Assembly: GCA_022566795.1 (NCBI GenBank)
Contig: JADFIF010000001.1
Location: 25,504 to 60,494 of the forward strand
Length of the DNA stretch: 34,991 nucleotides
Direction of reading: 5' to 3'
Source of the DNA: Chloroflexota bacterium
GTDB lineage: Bacteria; Chloroflexota; Dehalococcoidia; Lucifugimonadales; G022566795
The number at the start of each line of letters is the position of its first letter. The stretch's first letter is position 1. Under the pieces are notes generated by a model. It did not search any database. It saw only the letters and a program-made list of their open reading frames with translations, and was not told the DNA's origin. The position numbers and the translations under genes were made by a program. Below are positions 1 through 7,857 of this stretch, piece after piece.

Positions 1-530
1 GTCAGCTCGATGGCAGACGTTAGGTCTTCTATGGATCCCTCGATGTCGTCCGACGCGTAGTAGACGCGTGCCCGGTGGTAGTAGGCATCTCCCAGGGAGG
101 GATCGAGCTGAATGGCTTTGGAGAAGCTCAATAGGGCGTCCTCATTGCTTTCGGCGGCTACAAGGACCAGACCCCTGTTGTGGTAGGCAATTGCAAGATC
201 GGGGTCGAGCGCTATGGCCCGGTTGATATCGACCAGCGCGAGACCCAGGTTGTCATACCTATGGTAGACGCTGCCTCGGGCGGAGTAGGCCACGGCCAGC
301 CGGCGGTCGAGCTCAATGGCAGCCGAAAAGGCCTCGAACGCCTTCGCCAGGTTGCCCTGCTCTTCGAGCCGCAAGCCCCGCTCGTACTCCTCGTATGCAA
401 GGTCTTCGTCGGCTTGGGGAGAGCCACATCCCGCCGCCAGCGCGACAGACACCACGAGCACCAAGGCGCCCGCCGCCAGCGCGCCGCCACTCGGTCGGCG
501 CAGGGAGCCTCTTAACGAAGTCACACGCAC
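1..530 (-). CDS. TPR-repeat lipoprotein (C-terminus cut by window edge)
   Basis: The open frame runs off the left edge, so the C-terminus is missing. The N-terminus has basic residues, a hydrophobic stretch and then Ala-Leu-Ala-Ala-Gly-Cys, a lipoprotein-like signal with a slightly atypical lipobox, so the protein is probably anchored outside the membrane. At least four tetratricopeptide units follow, with the typical 34-residue pattern (for example AYSARGSVY, AYHNRGLV, AYYHRARVYY, each followed by a 'A..LDP' helix). TPRs are protein-binding scaffolds; no enzyme domain is visible. GTG at 530 or 524 is the start, because the frame has a TAA at 540-542. The gap to the upstream PPOX gene is about 20 bp, so the two are probably co-transcribed. 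No good ribosome binding site is visible. Confidence 0.82.
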   Translation of the reverse strand, partial: MRVTSLRGSLRRPSGGALAAGALVLVVSVALAAGCGSPQADEDLAYEEYERGLRLEEQGNLAKAFEAFSAAIELDRRLAVAYSARGSVYHRYDNLGLALVDINRAIALDPDLAIAYHNRGLVLVAAESNEDALLSFSKAIQLDPSLGDAYYHRARVYYASDDIEGSIEDLTSAIEL

Positions 531-551
531 CGCATCACGTTAGAAGCCAGA

Positions 552-998
552 TCAGGGCGCAAACGGACGACCCCAGGCCACGACGCGCTCGGGGGTGATC
601 CGCAGGGTCGCACAACCCTCTTGGAGCATCTCCGCATACTGCTCGTACTTTTCCCTGAGCAGCGTCTCTGCGCGGTCGCGTTCGGCCCCCGACTCAAGTA
701 TCGTCGCCTGCCCTTGTATTAGTACGTACGCCAGGGCATCCCACTCCTCCGAGTAGTCGTCCACGACAAGCGCAACGCGGGGATTGGCCCGGATGTTGCG
801 AACGCGCTTAAGCTCTCGGGACGGCACTCGCTTCGGCTTCAGATCGAGGGCCGAGTATACCAGTCCCCGATCGTAGGCGTAGCAGACCGGAATCACATGA
901 GGCGTTCCATCCGCGTCCGCGGTAGCCAAGTGGCCGACGCGCCGGGACGCGATGAAGGCCTCGACAGCCGGGTCCAACGAAACCGGAGGTGGAGCCAC
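552..998 (-). CDS. PPOX-class F420/FMN-dependent oxidoreductase (TIGR03668-like)
   Basis: A 148-residue single-domain protein of the split-barrel pyridoxamine-phosphate-oxidase superfamily. The N-terminal signature 'FIASRRVGHLATADADGTP' followed by 'HVIPVCYA', the central 'NPRVALVVDDY..EWDALAYVLIQG' and the ending 'RITPERVVAWG' match the subfamily typified by mycobacterial Rv0121c. These are small flavin- or F420-binding enzymes of largely unknown substrate. Length is normal for the family. It lies 9 bp downstream of the MBL-fold gene and about 20 bp upstream of the TPR lipoprotein, which suggests one transcript. F420 use is a family inference; no cofactor residue was checked individually. 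Confidence 0.85.
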   Translation of the reverse strand: MAPPPVSLDPAVEAFIASRRVGHLATADADGTPHVIPVCYAYDRGLVYSALDLKPKRVPSRELKRVRNIRANPRVALVVDDYSEEWDALAYVLIQGQATILESGAERDRAETLLREKYEQYAEMLQEGCATLRITPERVVAWGRPFAP

Positions 999-1007
999 CG
1001 CCAGTCT

Positions 1008-1808
1008 CTAGATACCTTGCCAAACGCGGCGGCCCTCGCGGCGGACGAACCGACCCAGGCCGGGGTGGGGAAAGTGCCCGGCCGAAACCAGCGGCCCCTC
1101 GGTCTCCAGGCGGTCGATGACGCCGTGGCGGGTCTTCCGGGATCGGACCGGATCGATATCGAAGACCGGGTTCCAGTCCGTGTAGTGGGCCTGAGCGGGG
1201 CTGTGCGCCACATCTCCCAGTATGAAGCCGCGCTGGCCCGCCGACGAAATGGCGATGGACGTGTGGCCGGGCGTGTGGCCCGGGGTTGCCATCGTCTTGA
1301 GCTCGTCGGTGATGTTGTAGTCATCGTCCATGAGGTCCAGCAGGTTCAGGTCCTGTAGGGGCATCACCTGATCCTGTACATGGGCAGAGGCCTCCAGCAC
1401 CGATGGCTGGGTCCAATAGTCCCAGTCGGTCCTAGGGGCCAGGTAGCGGGCATTCGGAAATGTTGGCTTGCCGTCAGTAAGGTTCCATCCGACATGGTCC
1501 GGATGCAGGTGAGTCAGGACGACCAGGTCGACGGCGCCGGGGTCGATGCCGTTAGCGCGCATGTCGTCCAGGAGCGTGCCGTCGGGAGCCTGAAGTCCAG
1601 TGTCGACGATGATGAGCTTCCCACCAGAGCGCAGAGCGGCCGTTCCGTATCTCGGATGTACGTGTCCGTCGGCATCGAGCAGCTCTGGGTACTCGGCCCA
1701 CTGCTCTCTGGTGCTGTCGGGAAAAGTCTCTACCGGGTCTCGATCGCCGTTTCCATCGCTGAGGGAGACTAGCTCCACGTTTCCGATGGTAACCCTGTTG
1801 CTTGGCAT
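1008..1808 (-). CDS. MBL-fold metallo-hydrolase
   Basis: A 266-residue metallo-beta-lactamase-fold hydrolase. The dinuclear-zinc motif HxHxDH is present as THLHPDHVGW (His100, His102, Asp104, His105), followed by the downstream ligands in TPGHTPGH (about residue 182), ILGDVAH and SAGHFPHPG. The order and spacing resemble the group containing N-acyl-homoserine lactonases and related lactone hydrolases, but the substrate cannot be told. The ATG at 1808 was chosen over an upstream start at 1898, because AAAGGGG lies about 8 bases before it and the upstream residues look unlike the family. It is the first gene of the MBL–PPOX–TPR unit. It is cytoplasmic, since no signal peptide is seen. Confidence 0.88.
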   Translation of the reverse strand: MPSNRVTIGNVELVSLSDGNGDRDPVETFPDSTREQWAEYPELLDADGHVHPRYGTAALRSGGKLIIVDTGLQAPDGTLLDDMRANGIDPGAVDLVVLTHLHPDHVGWNLTDGKPTFPNARYLAPRTDWDYWTQPSVLEASAHVQDQVMPLQDLNLLDLMDDDYNITDELKTMATPGHTPGHTSIAISSAGQRGFILGDVAHSPAQAHYTDWNPVFDIDPVRSRKTRHGVIDRLETEGPLVSAGHFPHPGLGRFVRREGRRVWQGI

Positions 1809-1946
1809 GGTGCGGCACCCCTTTCGCGGACCATCGGACCGCCCCAGGCGACTCCGAGGGTTTGCGCCCATTCTACGCTCCGGCTGCCGATGGTTCAAAC
1901 GCAGCCCTCCGCTCCTGCGTCAGCGCCCCCGGCGACATCAACCGCC

Positions 1947-2227
1947 TAGCAGGCCGATCAAGATGGAGAGTGCGGATCCCGACGAATCGAGATTCCCGGG
2001 ACTCTGAGAGCCTGCCTTGAGCAGAGCCTGTGGTGAGACCTGTCCTCCAGCGCAGAGAAGGATTGTCGAACCATCGAAGGGAGCCTGCCCTGAGCATCGC
2101 CGAACGGGTGTCCCTCAGATAAAGCGCCCTGAACCGCAAACCACGACCCTGCGGAACCACACAGTCATGCCTCGAACGCCAGGTCGAGACGCGGGGCCAA
2201 ACAAAAGAGGTTTTCAGCGCCCTGCTA
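1947..2227 (-). repeat. Family C MITE-like element, copy C1
   Basis: A non-coding element of about 280 bp whose ends are imperfect inverted repeats: TAGCAGGCCGATCAA at the left and, read from the other strand, TAGCAGGGCGCTGAAAA at the right. The left end lies in a CTAG tetramer. It shares both ends and internal blocks with copy C2 at 29819-29991, in the opposite orientation, including a TCCCGACGAATCG block near the left end. It carries an internal D unit at 2081-2110. The element ends three bases from the TAG stop (2230-2232) of the large lipoprotein gene. No open frame in it looks coding. Confidence 0.7.
2081..2110 (+). repeat. D unit, copy D1 (inside C1)
   Basis: A short block GAGCCTGCCCTGAGCATCG followed by CCGAACGGGTG. 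Nearly the same block occurs at 9015-9042 and, inverted, at 12972-12998 and 29851-29877, each time inside a different element family. A degenerate version occurs at about 2008-2035. Confidence 0.65.
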
Positions 2228-2229
2228 AG

Positions 2230-4992
2230 CTAAGGGGCTAGAAGCCCGGGAACCCTGAGCGCGGCCGAGGCTTCGAGGTCTGGATGAAGCCCCGGGACAA
2301 GTCGCCGTCGCGATTCGGCCGCTATCGCCTCCTGGTACGTTGGGAGTCCGCTGAGACGCGCGTTCACATAGGCCGTAGCCGTCTCGGGAGGCAGACCGAC
2401 AAGATAGTTGTACAGCTCCAGAGCGGATGCGGCTGTCAGGCCTTCGCCGCCCGTGAGCTCAGCGCGAAGATGCGAGAGCTGAGGGTCGTTGAAGACCGCC
2501 AGCCACTGCAATAGATGACCCAGCGCGTGCTCGTCAGAGCTGATCTTCTCCAGCCATTGGTCCAGCCTCCGATCGATGTGAGCCCGGAAACCTGGGAGGT
2601 CGGGGTATGAAAGGAGGGAGAGGCCGGTGAAGTCCTCCAGCGCCAGCCAGAAGGCCCGCTCGAACTGCTGTGCGGCCGCTTCCTGTATCGCGTTCAGCGC
2701 GAATGAAGACTCTCCCGCCTCCGACTGCGCGGGATTGAGAAAGTCCTGCCGCATGTGGCCCAGCTCGTGGACCAGAGAGTCCAAGACATCCGCGAAGGGG
2801 CGCTCGGCGTCGACTATCACGGCAACCTTGCCCTTCCGCCGCGTTTTGAAACCCAGCGCATCGGTCTTGATCCGTTCCCGCGCCGCCAGCACCGCGCCGT
2901 AATCCGCAGCGTCGCTGACCGCGAATTTTGCTGCAAAGTGCTGGTCTATCCAGTCAAGATAGCCCGCGTGAGTGGTCAGGAAAATCTCGACCCTCTCGTC
3001 AAGGATGCTCGTGCCGGTCAGCAGGAAGTACCCCGCGTCCGCCACCTTCAAGACGTCGACGCTCAGGCTGTCGGACTCTGCGCTGACCACGGAGGTCTTG
3101 TCGTCGATAAGCGCATTGAGGGTCTTCACCATCTCCAAAAGCTGAGAAGCGGTGTACCCTACCGGTGGAGGCGCCGGGACCTCGAAGGCGTCCCATACAA
3201 GCGTCTTCTCGAATACGTTGTCGGATTCGTCCGACTCGGCCACGGCGTCGGATGGGTCGATCTCTAGCCTGAGCGTGTGGGGCCCAGGCGTCACGGACAC
3301 CTCCTGAGTCAGACCACTCCAGTCTTCAAAAAATCGCAGGACCTCCCCTCTCGTGGCGCCGGAGAACTCGAAGGACTTGATGCGGCTGCCATCGAAGAAT
3401 AGGTCCGCCGTGAAGAGCGTATTGGCGTCGATCGCGCTCCGGTTCGCCACGACCACGTCGACGAATACTGTCTGACCGACGACGAGACGAGAGTCCGATA
3501 GGGTCCCCGCCTCGGAAGACACGATGATCGGGCCGTCGGAGCCGTACCTCCACCCGGGAACCAGATTTGGAAGCGTCAGGGGCGCAGGAGACGTGGGCGC
3601 GGGCTCGACGTTCGGAGGTGGCTTTCCCGGTACGGCACCGACTCCCCACTCATAGACCCTCTCAACCACGTTGTTCTTCTCGTCCGACTCGGGTATGAGG
3701 TCGTTCGGGTCCACGACCACCCTGAGGGTGTGCTCCCCCGGGGATACGTTCGTCATGGCGTAGAGCTTCGACCAACCCGGCTGCCCAAGCCGCTCGTCGA
3801 CCAGGAGGCCGTTCCAGGACCCGACATCGACCAGGACATCGTCGAGATAGAGGTGGACCCAGACTTCCGCAGGGGTGCTCGAAAGCCCGCGGTTCTCGGC
3901 GCTGTATCCGATGTACGCAGGCACCGCGACCGACAGCGGGCCGTCGACCGTGTCCCCCGCGTATGACGTGGCCACGATTGGCCCGCTCCAGTCCTCGGGG
4001 GCGGACGGCGCCAGGTCCGGCAGCCTGGTGACGGCGGGCAATACCGGCGGGTCGCCACCCCAGGTAAACTCGCCCTCGAAGGTATTGTCGGTCTCGTCCG
4101 TTTCGACTATCAGGCGCGTCGAGTCCACGACCAGCTTCAATCTATGGGTTCCTGGTGTGAGCCTGGCTACATCCGCCAGGCCCGTCCACCCTGTGATCGA
4201 GGCGAAGAGGTTGGTCGACATGCCATTGCTGATCCAGCGCTTGACCACGACGCCGTCGAAGTAGAGATCGACGTAGAAGCTGTCGTTTACGGTGTGAGGG
4301 CCGTCGTTGCCTATGGCCCAGCTGATCAAGGTGACATCGTCCACCGACAGCTCGGTGTTGCGCAGAGTACCAGGCTTGTTCGCAGCTATCAGGGGGGCTT
4401 CCCATCCCGACGGCACCCGTGGCGCAAGGTTGCCCGTCGGAGCCTTGGCCGGCGTGGGCGAAAGCGTGGCGATGGGGGTAACCACAGGCGCCGATGTCGG
4501 CACGCTGGTTGGAGCGGGCACCGGCGATGGAGAGGGCGTCGGCGATGGAGTCGGTGAGGGCGTTCGAGTCGCGGTGGGTATGGGTGTCGGAGCCGGTGTC
4601 TGGGTTGGTGTTGGCGCAGGCGTAGGCGTTGGAGTGGGAGCAGGAGTGTCGATGGCAGCTGGGGGCGGAGTCTCGGTGGCTTGAGGGGTAAGGGCGCTGG
4701 CTTGAGCGGCCAAAGCGGTGCGCACCACCGTCGACAGGGTCGCTTCGATGTCTGATGTAGTCCGAGGGGCGCGCGTTGGGGTAGCCGTAACCTCGATGGG
4801 CAGCGCGACCCGCACCGCCGTCGTGGCCGTGGCTTGAATGTCTGCTGCGGCTCGTGACGTGGTCCCGGTTGCTCCGAGCAGGTCACATGCGGAGAGAAGG
4901 AACCCGGCCATCACAACACACGGCACAAGCACCCGGAGCGAGGCCCTGCTCCCCGGGCGCCCCTCTGCTCGCCGTTCGCCGTTCTTGCCCAC
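2230..4992 (-). CDS. Surface lipoprotein with three CARDB domains and a C-terminal HELGH metallopeptidase-like domain
   Basis: About 920 residues. A basic N-region and hydrophobic stretch end in LLSAC, a good lipobox, so the mature protein is probably a lipoprotein. Next come two copies of a helical repeat ('ADIQATATTAVRVAL' and 'SDIEATLSTVVRTAL') and a Pro/Thr/Ser-rich linker of roughly 80 residues. Three CARDB-type Ig-like domains follow, about 120 residues each. Each contains 'L.VDLYFDG..V'-like strands and ends in 'G.H.L.L.VD…I.E.DE.DN', where the acidic Asp/Asn tail is typical. The last 300 residues hold LVHELGHMRQ, a HExxH zinc motif at about residue 742, with a candidate third ligand in IQEAAAQQ about 29 residues later (gluzincin-like). 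The substrate is unknown. The start is uncertain: GTG at 4992 fits the signal peptide; GTG at 5043 or ATG at 4911 are alternatives. Confidence 0.85.
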   Translation of the reverse strand: MGKNGERRAEGRPGSRASLRVLVPCVVMAGFLLSACDLLGATGTTSRAAADIQATATTAVRVALPIEVTATPTRAPRTTSDIEATLSTVVRTALAAQASALTPQATETPPPAAIDTPAPTPTPTPAPTPTQTPAPTPIPTATRTPSPTPSPTPSPSPVPAPTSVPTSAPVVTPIATLSPTPAKAPTGNLAPRVPSGWEAPLIAANKPGTLRNTELSVDDVTLISWAIGNDGPHTVNDSFYVDLYFDGVVVKRWISNGMSTNLFASITGWTGLADVARLTPGTHRLKLVVDSTRLIVETDETDNTFEGEFTWGGDPPVLPAVTRLPDLAPSAPEDWSGPIVATSYAGDTVDGPLSVAVPAYIGYSAENRGLSSTPAEVWVHLYLDDVLVDVGSWNGLLVDERLGQPGWSKLYAMTNVSPGEHTLRVVVDPNDLIPESDEKNNVVERVYEWGVGAVPGKPPPNVEPAPTSPAPLTLPNLVPGWRYGSDGPIIVSSEAGTLSDSRLVVGQTVFVDVVVANRSAIDANTLFTADLFFDGSRIKSFEFSGATRGEVLRFFEDWSGLTQEVSVTPGPHTLRLEIDPSDAVAESDESDNVFEKTLVWDAFEVPAPPPVGYTASQLLEMVKTLNALIDDKTSVVSAESDSLSVDVLKVADAGYFLLTGTSILDERVEIFLTTHAGYLDWIDQHFAAKFAVSDAADYGAVLAARERIKTDALGFKTRRKGKVAVIVDAERPFADVLDSLVHELGHMRQDFLNPAQSEAGESSFALNAIQEAAAQQFERAFWLALEDFTGLSLLSYPDLPGFRAHIDRRLDQWLEKISSDEHALGHLLQWLAVFNDPQLSHLRAELTGGEGLTAASALELYNYLVGLPPETATAYVNARLSGLPTYQEAIAAESRRRLVPGLHPDLEASAALRVPGLLAP

Positions 4993-5179
4993 GATTCCAA
5001 GTCTATGGGACGTATTGGGGGGAAGGCATCGGGCAAAGGTCACGGCCGGGGGCAGGAGAAAAGTCCTAAAGGCTCTTCCGTACGCACACCGAGGGTCTCC
5101 GGCAGGGTCGCCTGCTCCAGCGTGTTGGGGACGAAAAGCGGAAGCCCTGTTCGACCGTCCCGGACACCTAAATCAGCGT

Positions 5180-5977
5180 TCACGCCTTGTGCCCAACGTA
5201 CACTATTGCGAAGGGCACGCGGCGAAACCGCTCGTACTGAGACTCCCAGTACGCCCCGGAGTAGGGCGGCCCGGGCGCAGCTCCCTCGCCAATCTGCTCC
5301 GGAGCGCATGGATATGGCTCGACGATGCGATCGACGGCGAAGCCTGAAGATGTCAGCAGAGCGAACATCTCCTCCAGCGTATGAAAGAAGGTCATGGCGC
5401 GGCCCTCCCCGCGACCTCCCTCCTCCCCCCAAACCTCCACCGGCGGATTGAAGTAGTCGGTCACCAGCAGCGCGCCGTCGTCCTCACCCCACTCGAACGC
5501 CGCCAGCGGGTGCACCGTGCAGACGACCAACAGTCCACCGGGCCTCAGCACCCTCTGGCACTCCAAGAAACAGGCCGCGAGGTCCGGAACGAACTCCCAG
5601 CCGAACGATGACATCAGTACGTCGAAGCACTCATCGCGGAACATACCCAGGTGCTCCATGTCGCCTCGCAGCAGATCGACCTGGACCCCCTCCTCCGCGA
5701 TCAGACGGCGCGCTTGACTAAGCTGAAGCGCCGAGATGTCGAGGGCTGCGGCCCGCGCCCCCCGCTTGCTCACCGCGATGGCGTTCTGCGCCGCCCCGCA
5801 GGCTAGCTCCAAGACGCGCTTACCTCGAACGTCTCCGAGTATCTTGAGCTCGCGCTCGCCGGGCGCCAGGGGTGCGTAGTGAACGTCGTCGAGGGAGATT
5901 CGCGTCTCGGCCTGATACGACGGCGACATTCGGTCCCAGGCGGCCCGTACCGCGCGTTTTACGCGCTCCGTGGACAC
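5180..5977 (-). CDS. Class I SAM-dependent methyltransferase
   Basis: A 265-residue protein with the Rossmann-fold methyltransferase signature: motif I is VLELACGAAQNA (about residues 54-65), an acidic residue closes the next strand (ALDIS), and post-motif 'RVLRPGGLLVVCTVHP' follows. Its long N-terminal helix region (AAWDRMSPSYQ) resembles UbiE/COQ5-like and small-molecule methyltransferases. The substrate is not predictable. The start is GTG at 5977; no strong ribosome binding site is visible. It stands about 190 bp upstream of the large lipoprotein gene on the same strand and just downstream of tRNA-Glu, but nothing ties these functionally. Confidence 0.85.
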   Translation of the reverse strand: MSTERVKRAVRAAWDRMSPSYQAETRISLDDVHYAPLAPGERELKILGDVRGKRVLELACGAAQNAIAVSKRGARAAALDISALQLSQARRLIAEEGVQVDLLRGDMEHLGMFRDECFDVLMSSFGWEFVPDLAACFLECQRVLRPGGLLVVCTVHPLAAFEWGEDDGALLVTDYFNPPVEVWGEEGGRGEGRAMTFFHTLEEMFALLTSSGFAVDRIVEPYPCAPEQIGEGAAPGPPYSGAYWESQYERFRRVPFAIVYVGHKA

Positions 5978-6057
5978 CCGGTCACTGAGGGGCCGCGCTC
6001 TGAAGAAGTTCGGTGGTGATGCGTAAGAGGGTGAAGAACATCTTGCTTGCAGAGATG

Positions 6058-6130
6058 TGGCCCCAACGGAATTCGAATCCGTGTTTACGGCTTGAAAGGC
6101 CGCTGTCCTAGTCCACTAGACGATGGGGCC
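6058..6130 (-). tRNA. tRNA-Glu (anticodon UUC)
   Basis: Seventy-three bases fold as a full cloverleaf on the minus strand. The acceptor stem is GGCCCCA pairing with TGGGGCC, with A as discriminator. The anticodon arm GCGGC-CTTTCAA-GCCGT gives anticodon TTC. The T arm contains GGATTCGAATTCC, with the usual TTCGAAT loop. The 3' CCA is not encoded (CATC follows), so it must be added after transcription. Confidence 0.96.
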
Positions 6131-6192
6131 ATGGGACGTCCGTCCCCCGACTCTTTGGACAGGCCTTTTCCTGGCCGGAGGAGCGCACTAAA

Positions 6193-6324
6193 GTGAGGGG
6201 TCATGGCCCGACTCCAATCTGCCACTCCAGACCCTTCCTCATCATTGTAGTGGCGATAGGCACCTGCGGCAACGGGTCCGCTGCGGCCTGTAACAAGGCG
6301 TGCTCCCCGGCATCTTGCCCATGA
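6193..6324 (+). CDS. Possible 43-aa Cys-rich small protein
   Basis: GTG at 6193 is preceded, nine bases upstream, by GGAGGAG (6177-6183), a strong ribosome-binding match. The predicted peptide has a hydrophobic stretch (FLIIVVAIG, about residues 15-23) followed by a Gly/Ala/Ser-rich tail with four cysteines (TCGNGS, ACNKAC, ASCP). It would sit upstream of the ATP-grasp gene on the same strand, but the 6463-6492 promoter lies between them. No family is recognised, and a chance frame is quite possible. Confidence 0.25.
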   Translation: MRGHGPTPICHSRPFLIIVVAIGTCGNGSAAACNKACSPASCP

Positions 6325-6462
6325 TTCCTGTTTTCTCTGTTCAACATCGTCGCCGTAACAACACGAATCCGTATGGGATATCCCCGATTCAGCATGTTCA
6401 CGCTTCCTTTAGATGCCGTACGCCGGTTTATATGTATATTAAGCTATTATCATATGCTATTC

Positions 6463-6492
6463 TTGACATCTATGTCCTGATTAGCATAGGAT
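6463..6492 (+). promoter_or_regulatory. Sigma70-type promoter for the ATP-grasp gene
   Basis: TTGACA (6463-6468) is a perfect -35 box. After an 18-bp spacer comes TAGGAT (6487-6492), a four-of-six -10 match, in an AT-rich stretch. The transcript would start near 6500, leaving a leader of about 185 bases before ATG 6685. Leader positions 6550-6684 show no clear regulatory fold. Confidence 0.55.
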
Positions 6493-6684
6493 TACTATCG
6501 TATCACGTATTTTCGAGAGTGTTAACGTAACCGACATCCTCTCAGGTCTGCCGACACCAGATCTGAGTGGCACGCTCGGCGCGAGACGTACCCGGTGAGG
6601 TGGCCTATGCGGGAGTTCGAAAATTATGGTTAGGATACGGCCCCACGGCCACCGTCAGACTGCTGACGAACAGGCTATGCGCTC

Positions 6685-7857
6685 ATGAAGCAGAAGCTCG
6701 GCAAGCCATACTGTAGGGCGTCTCAGCGGCGCTCCGTAACGCGACGTCACACGCGCTTGCGCCTGACGTGGCCGGCCACCACACGCGACGCGGTTAGCGC
6801 CTTTGGAGGTGACAGAGCCTACCCTCCTCCACCGGCCGCAGATCAGCTGGCCCCTCTCCCCAGCATCCTCATGTTGGCCAGCAGTGTCGACCTTGAGACG
6901 GACCTGCTGAGCGCCAAGATTCTAGAGCGGGGCGCTAGAGTCATTCGACTCAACGTTGAGGACATTCCGTCGAGAGTGCACATTACCTACACCTTCGGCG
7001 AACAAGGCTCCGAAACCAAACTGGTGGAAGGCCACCTGGAGACGTCGCTAAACCGCGTCTCGGCTGCTTGGGCGCCGAGCCTGGGTCGGGGACCGTTTGG
7101 CGTGTCCTCAGACGGCCGGCCGGCGCGCGAGCTCGCGCTTGGCGGCTGGGCCGGTGCATTGGATGACCTGGCTCGGTCGATGCCGTGCCTGTGGGTCAAC
7201 CATCCTGCCGCCACTCAGTCCGCATCCGACGGCCTGCTGCAGATTCGCGTGGCCGCGCAGGTGGGGTTGGAGGTTCCTCGCACCGTAATGACGAACGACC
7301 CGACGCAGCTGCGGGCGCTCGGCTCTCAGTGCAACGGCAACGTAGTCGTCAGAGCAGTGGGGCACTATCGCCTCGGTTCGCGCGGCCACCGGGCGCACGC
7401 CTGCGGAGAGCCATGGGCCCCAGAGGATCTGCGTTCCGTAGGGGACGTGGGGATGGCCCCGCGGATCTACCAAGAGCACATCCAGGAGCGGCTGCTGCTC
7501 CGGGTCATCGTCGCAGGCCCCAACGTCTTCACGTCACGTATCTCAATGGAGCGTGGGAGGGAGCCGTCGGGACCTTCGCAATCTGTCTTGGCGGCACGGC
7601 ACTGGCTTAGGCCAGAGGTCGAAAGGCGGTGCCGTCTGTTGCTGCGACGGCTGGGCCTTCTCTTCGCTGCCGTTGACCTGGCTCTGACGCTCGACGGACG
7701 CCACATCTTCCTCAATGTGGACCCAGCCCCATTCTGGCGGCAGATCGAAGAGCAGACGGGGCAGCCGATTTCAGATGCGCTCGTCGACCTCCTGATGCCA
7801 TACGACGAACGGACGTCGCCCGGGTCGAAGCCGGGAGCACCAGCCGCCTACGGATAA
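6685..7857 (+). CDS. Divergent ATP-grasp ligase of the graspetide (MvdC/MvdD-like) type
   Basis: A 390-residue frame. From about residue 60 it follows the layout of RiPP ATP-grasp ligases: 'ILMLASSVDLETDLL' (pre-ATP-grasp Rossmann start), 'RLNVEDIP', 'CLWVNHPAAT' (residues 169-177), 'GLEVPRTVMTNDP', 'IYQEHIQERLLLRVIVAG' with 'NVFTSRI', then 'LGLLFAAVDLAL' and 'IFLNVDPAPFWRQIEEQTG'. Family members join side chains of a precursor peptide by ester or amide bonds using ATP. Several normally fixed residues differ. The usual Lys of the ATP site is Arg223 in VVVRAVG. The metal-binding Glu-x-Asn is Asn344-Val-Asp346. The 'DWR' motif is not seen. Residues 1-59 are extra and basic, and the true start may be later, for example the ATG encoding Met63. 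The 3' end overlaps argC tail to tail by 10 bp. No precursor gene is evident, so it may be an orphan, use a distant substrate, or have lost activity. Confidence 0.75.
   Translation: MKQKLGKPYCRASQRRSVTRRHTRLRLTWPATTRDAVSAFGGDRAYPPPPAADQLAPLPSILMLASSVDLETDLLSAKILERGARVIRLNVEDIPSRVHITYTFGEQGSETKLVEGHLETSLNRVSAAWAPSLGRGPFGVSSDGRPARELALGGWAGALDDLARSMPCLWVNHPAATQSASDGLLQIRVAAQVGLEVPRTVMTNDPTQLRALGSQCNGNVVVRAVGHYRLGSRGHRAHACGEPWAPEDLRSVGDVGMAPRIYQEHIQERLLLRVIVAGPNVFTSRISMERGREPSGPSQSVLAARHWLRPEVERRCRLLLRRLGLLFAAVDLALTLDGRHIFLNVDPAPFWRQIEEQTGQPISDALVDLLMPYDERTSPGSKPGAPAAYG

Larger units (their letters stand above)
6131..6684. other. Intergenic region between tRNA-Glu and the ATP-grasp gene
   Basis: About 550 bp with no convincing long gene. 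It is AT-rich from about 6400 to 6530, unlike its surroundings, and holds a sigma70-like promoter at 6463-6492. Near the tRNA there are two small hairpins (GGCC…GGCC at about 6162-6178 and GGGAC…GTCCC at about 6134-6146). A 43-codon Cys-rich reading frame at 6193-6324 is listed separately. No Asp/Glu- and Thr/Ser-rich repeat peptide of the usual graspetide-precursor kind was found on either strand. Confidence 0.6.

Noticed and set aside
4307-4684. Plus-strand frame with a long Gly-Val repeat
   Set aside because: It is the complement of the Pro/Thr-rich linker of the large lipoprotein, which has strong domain support on the other strand.
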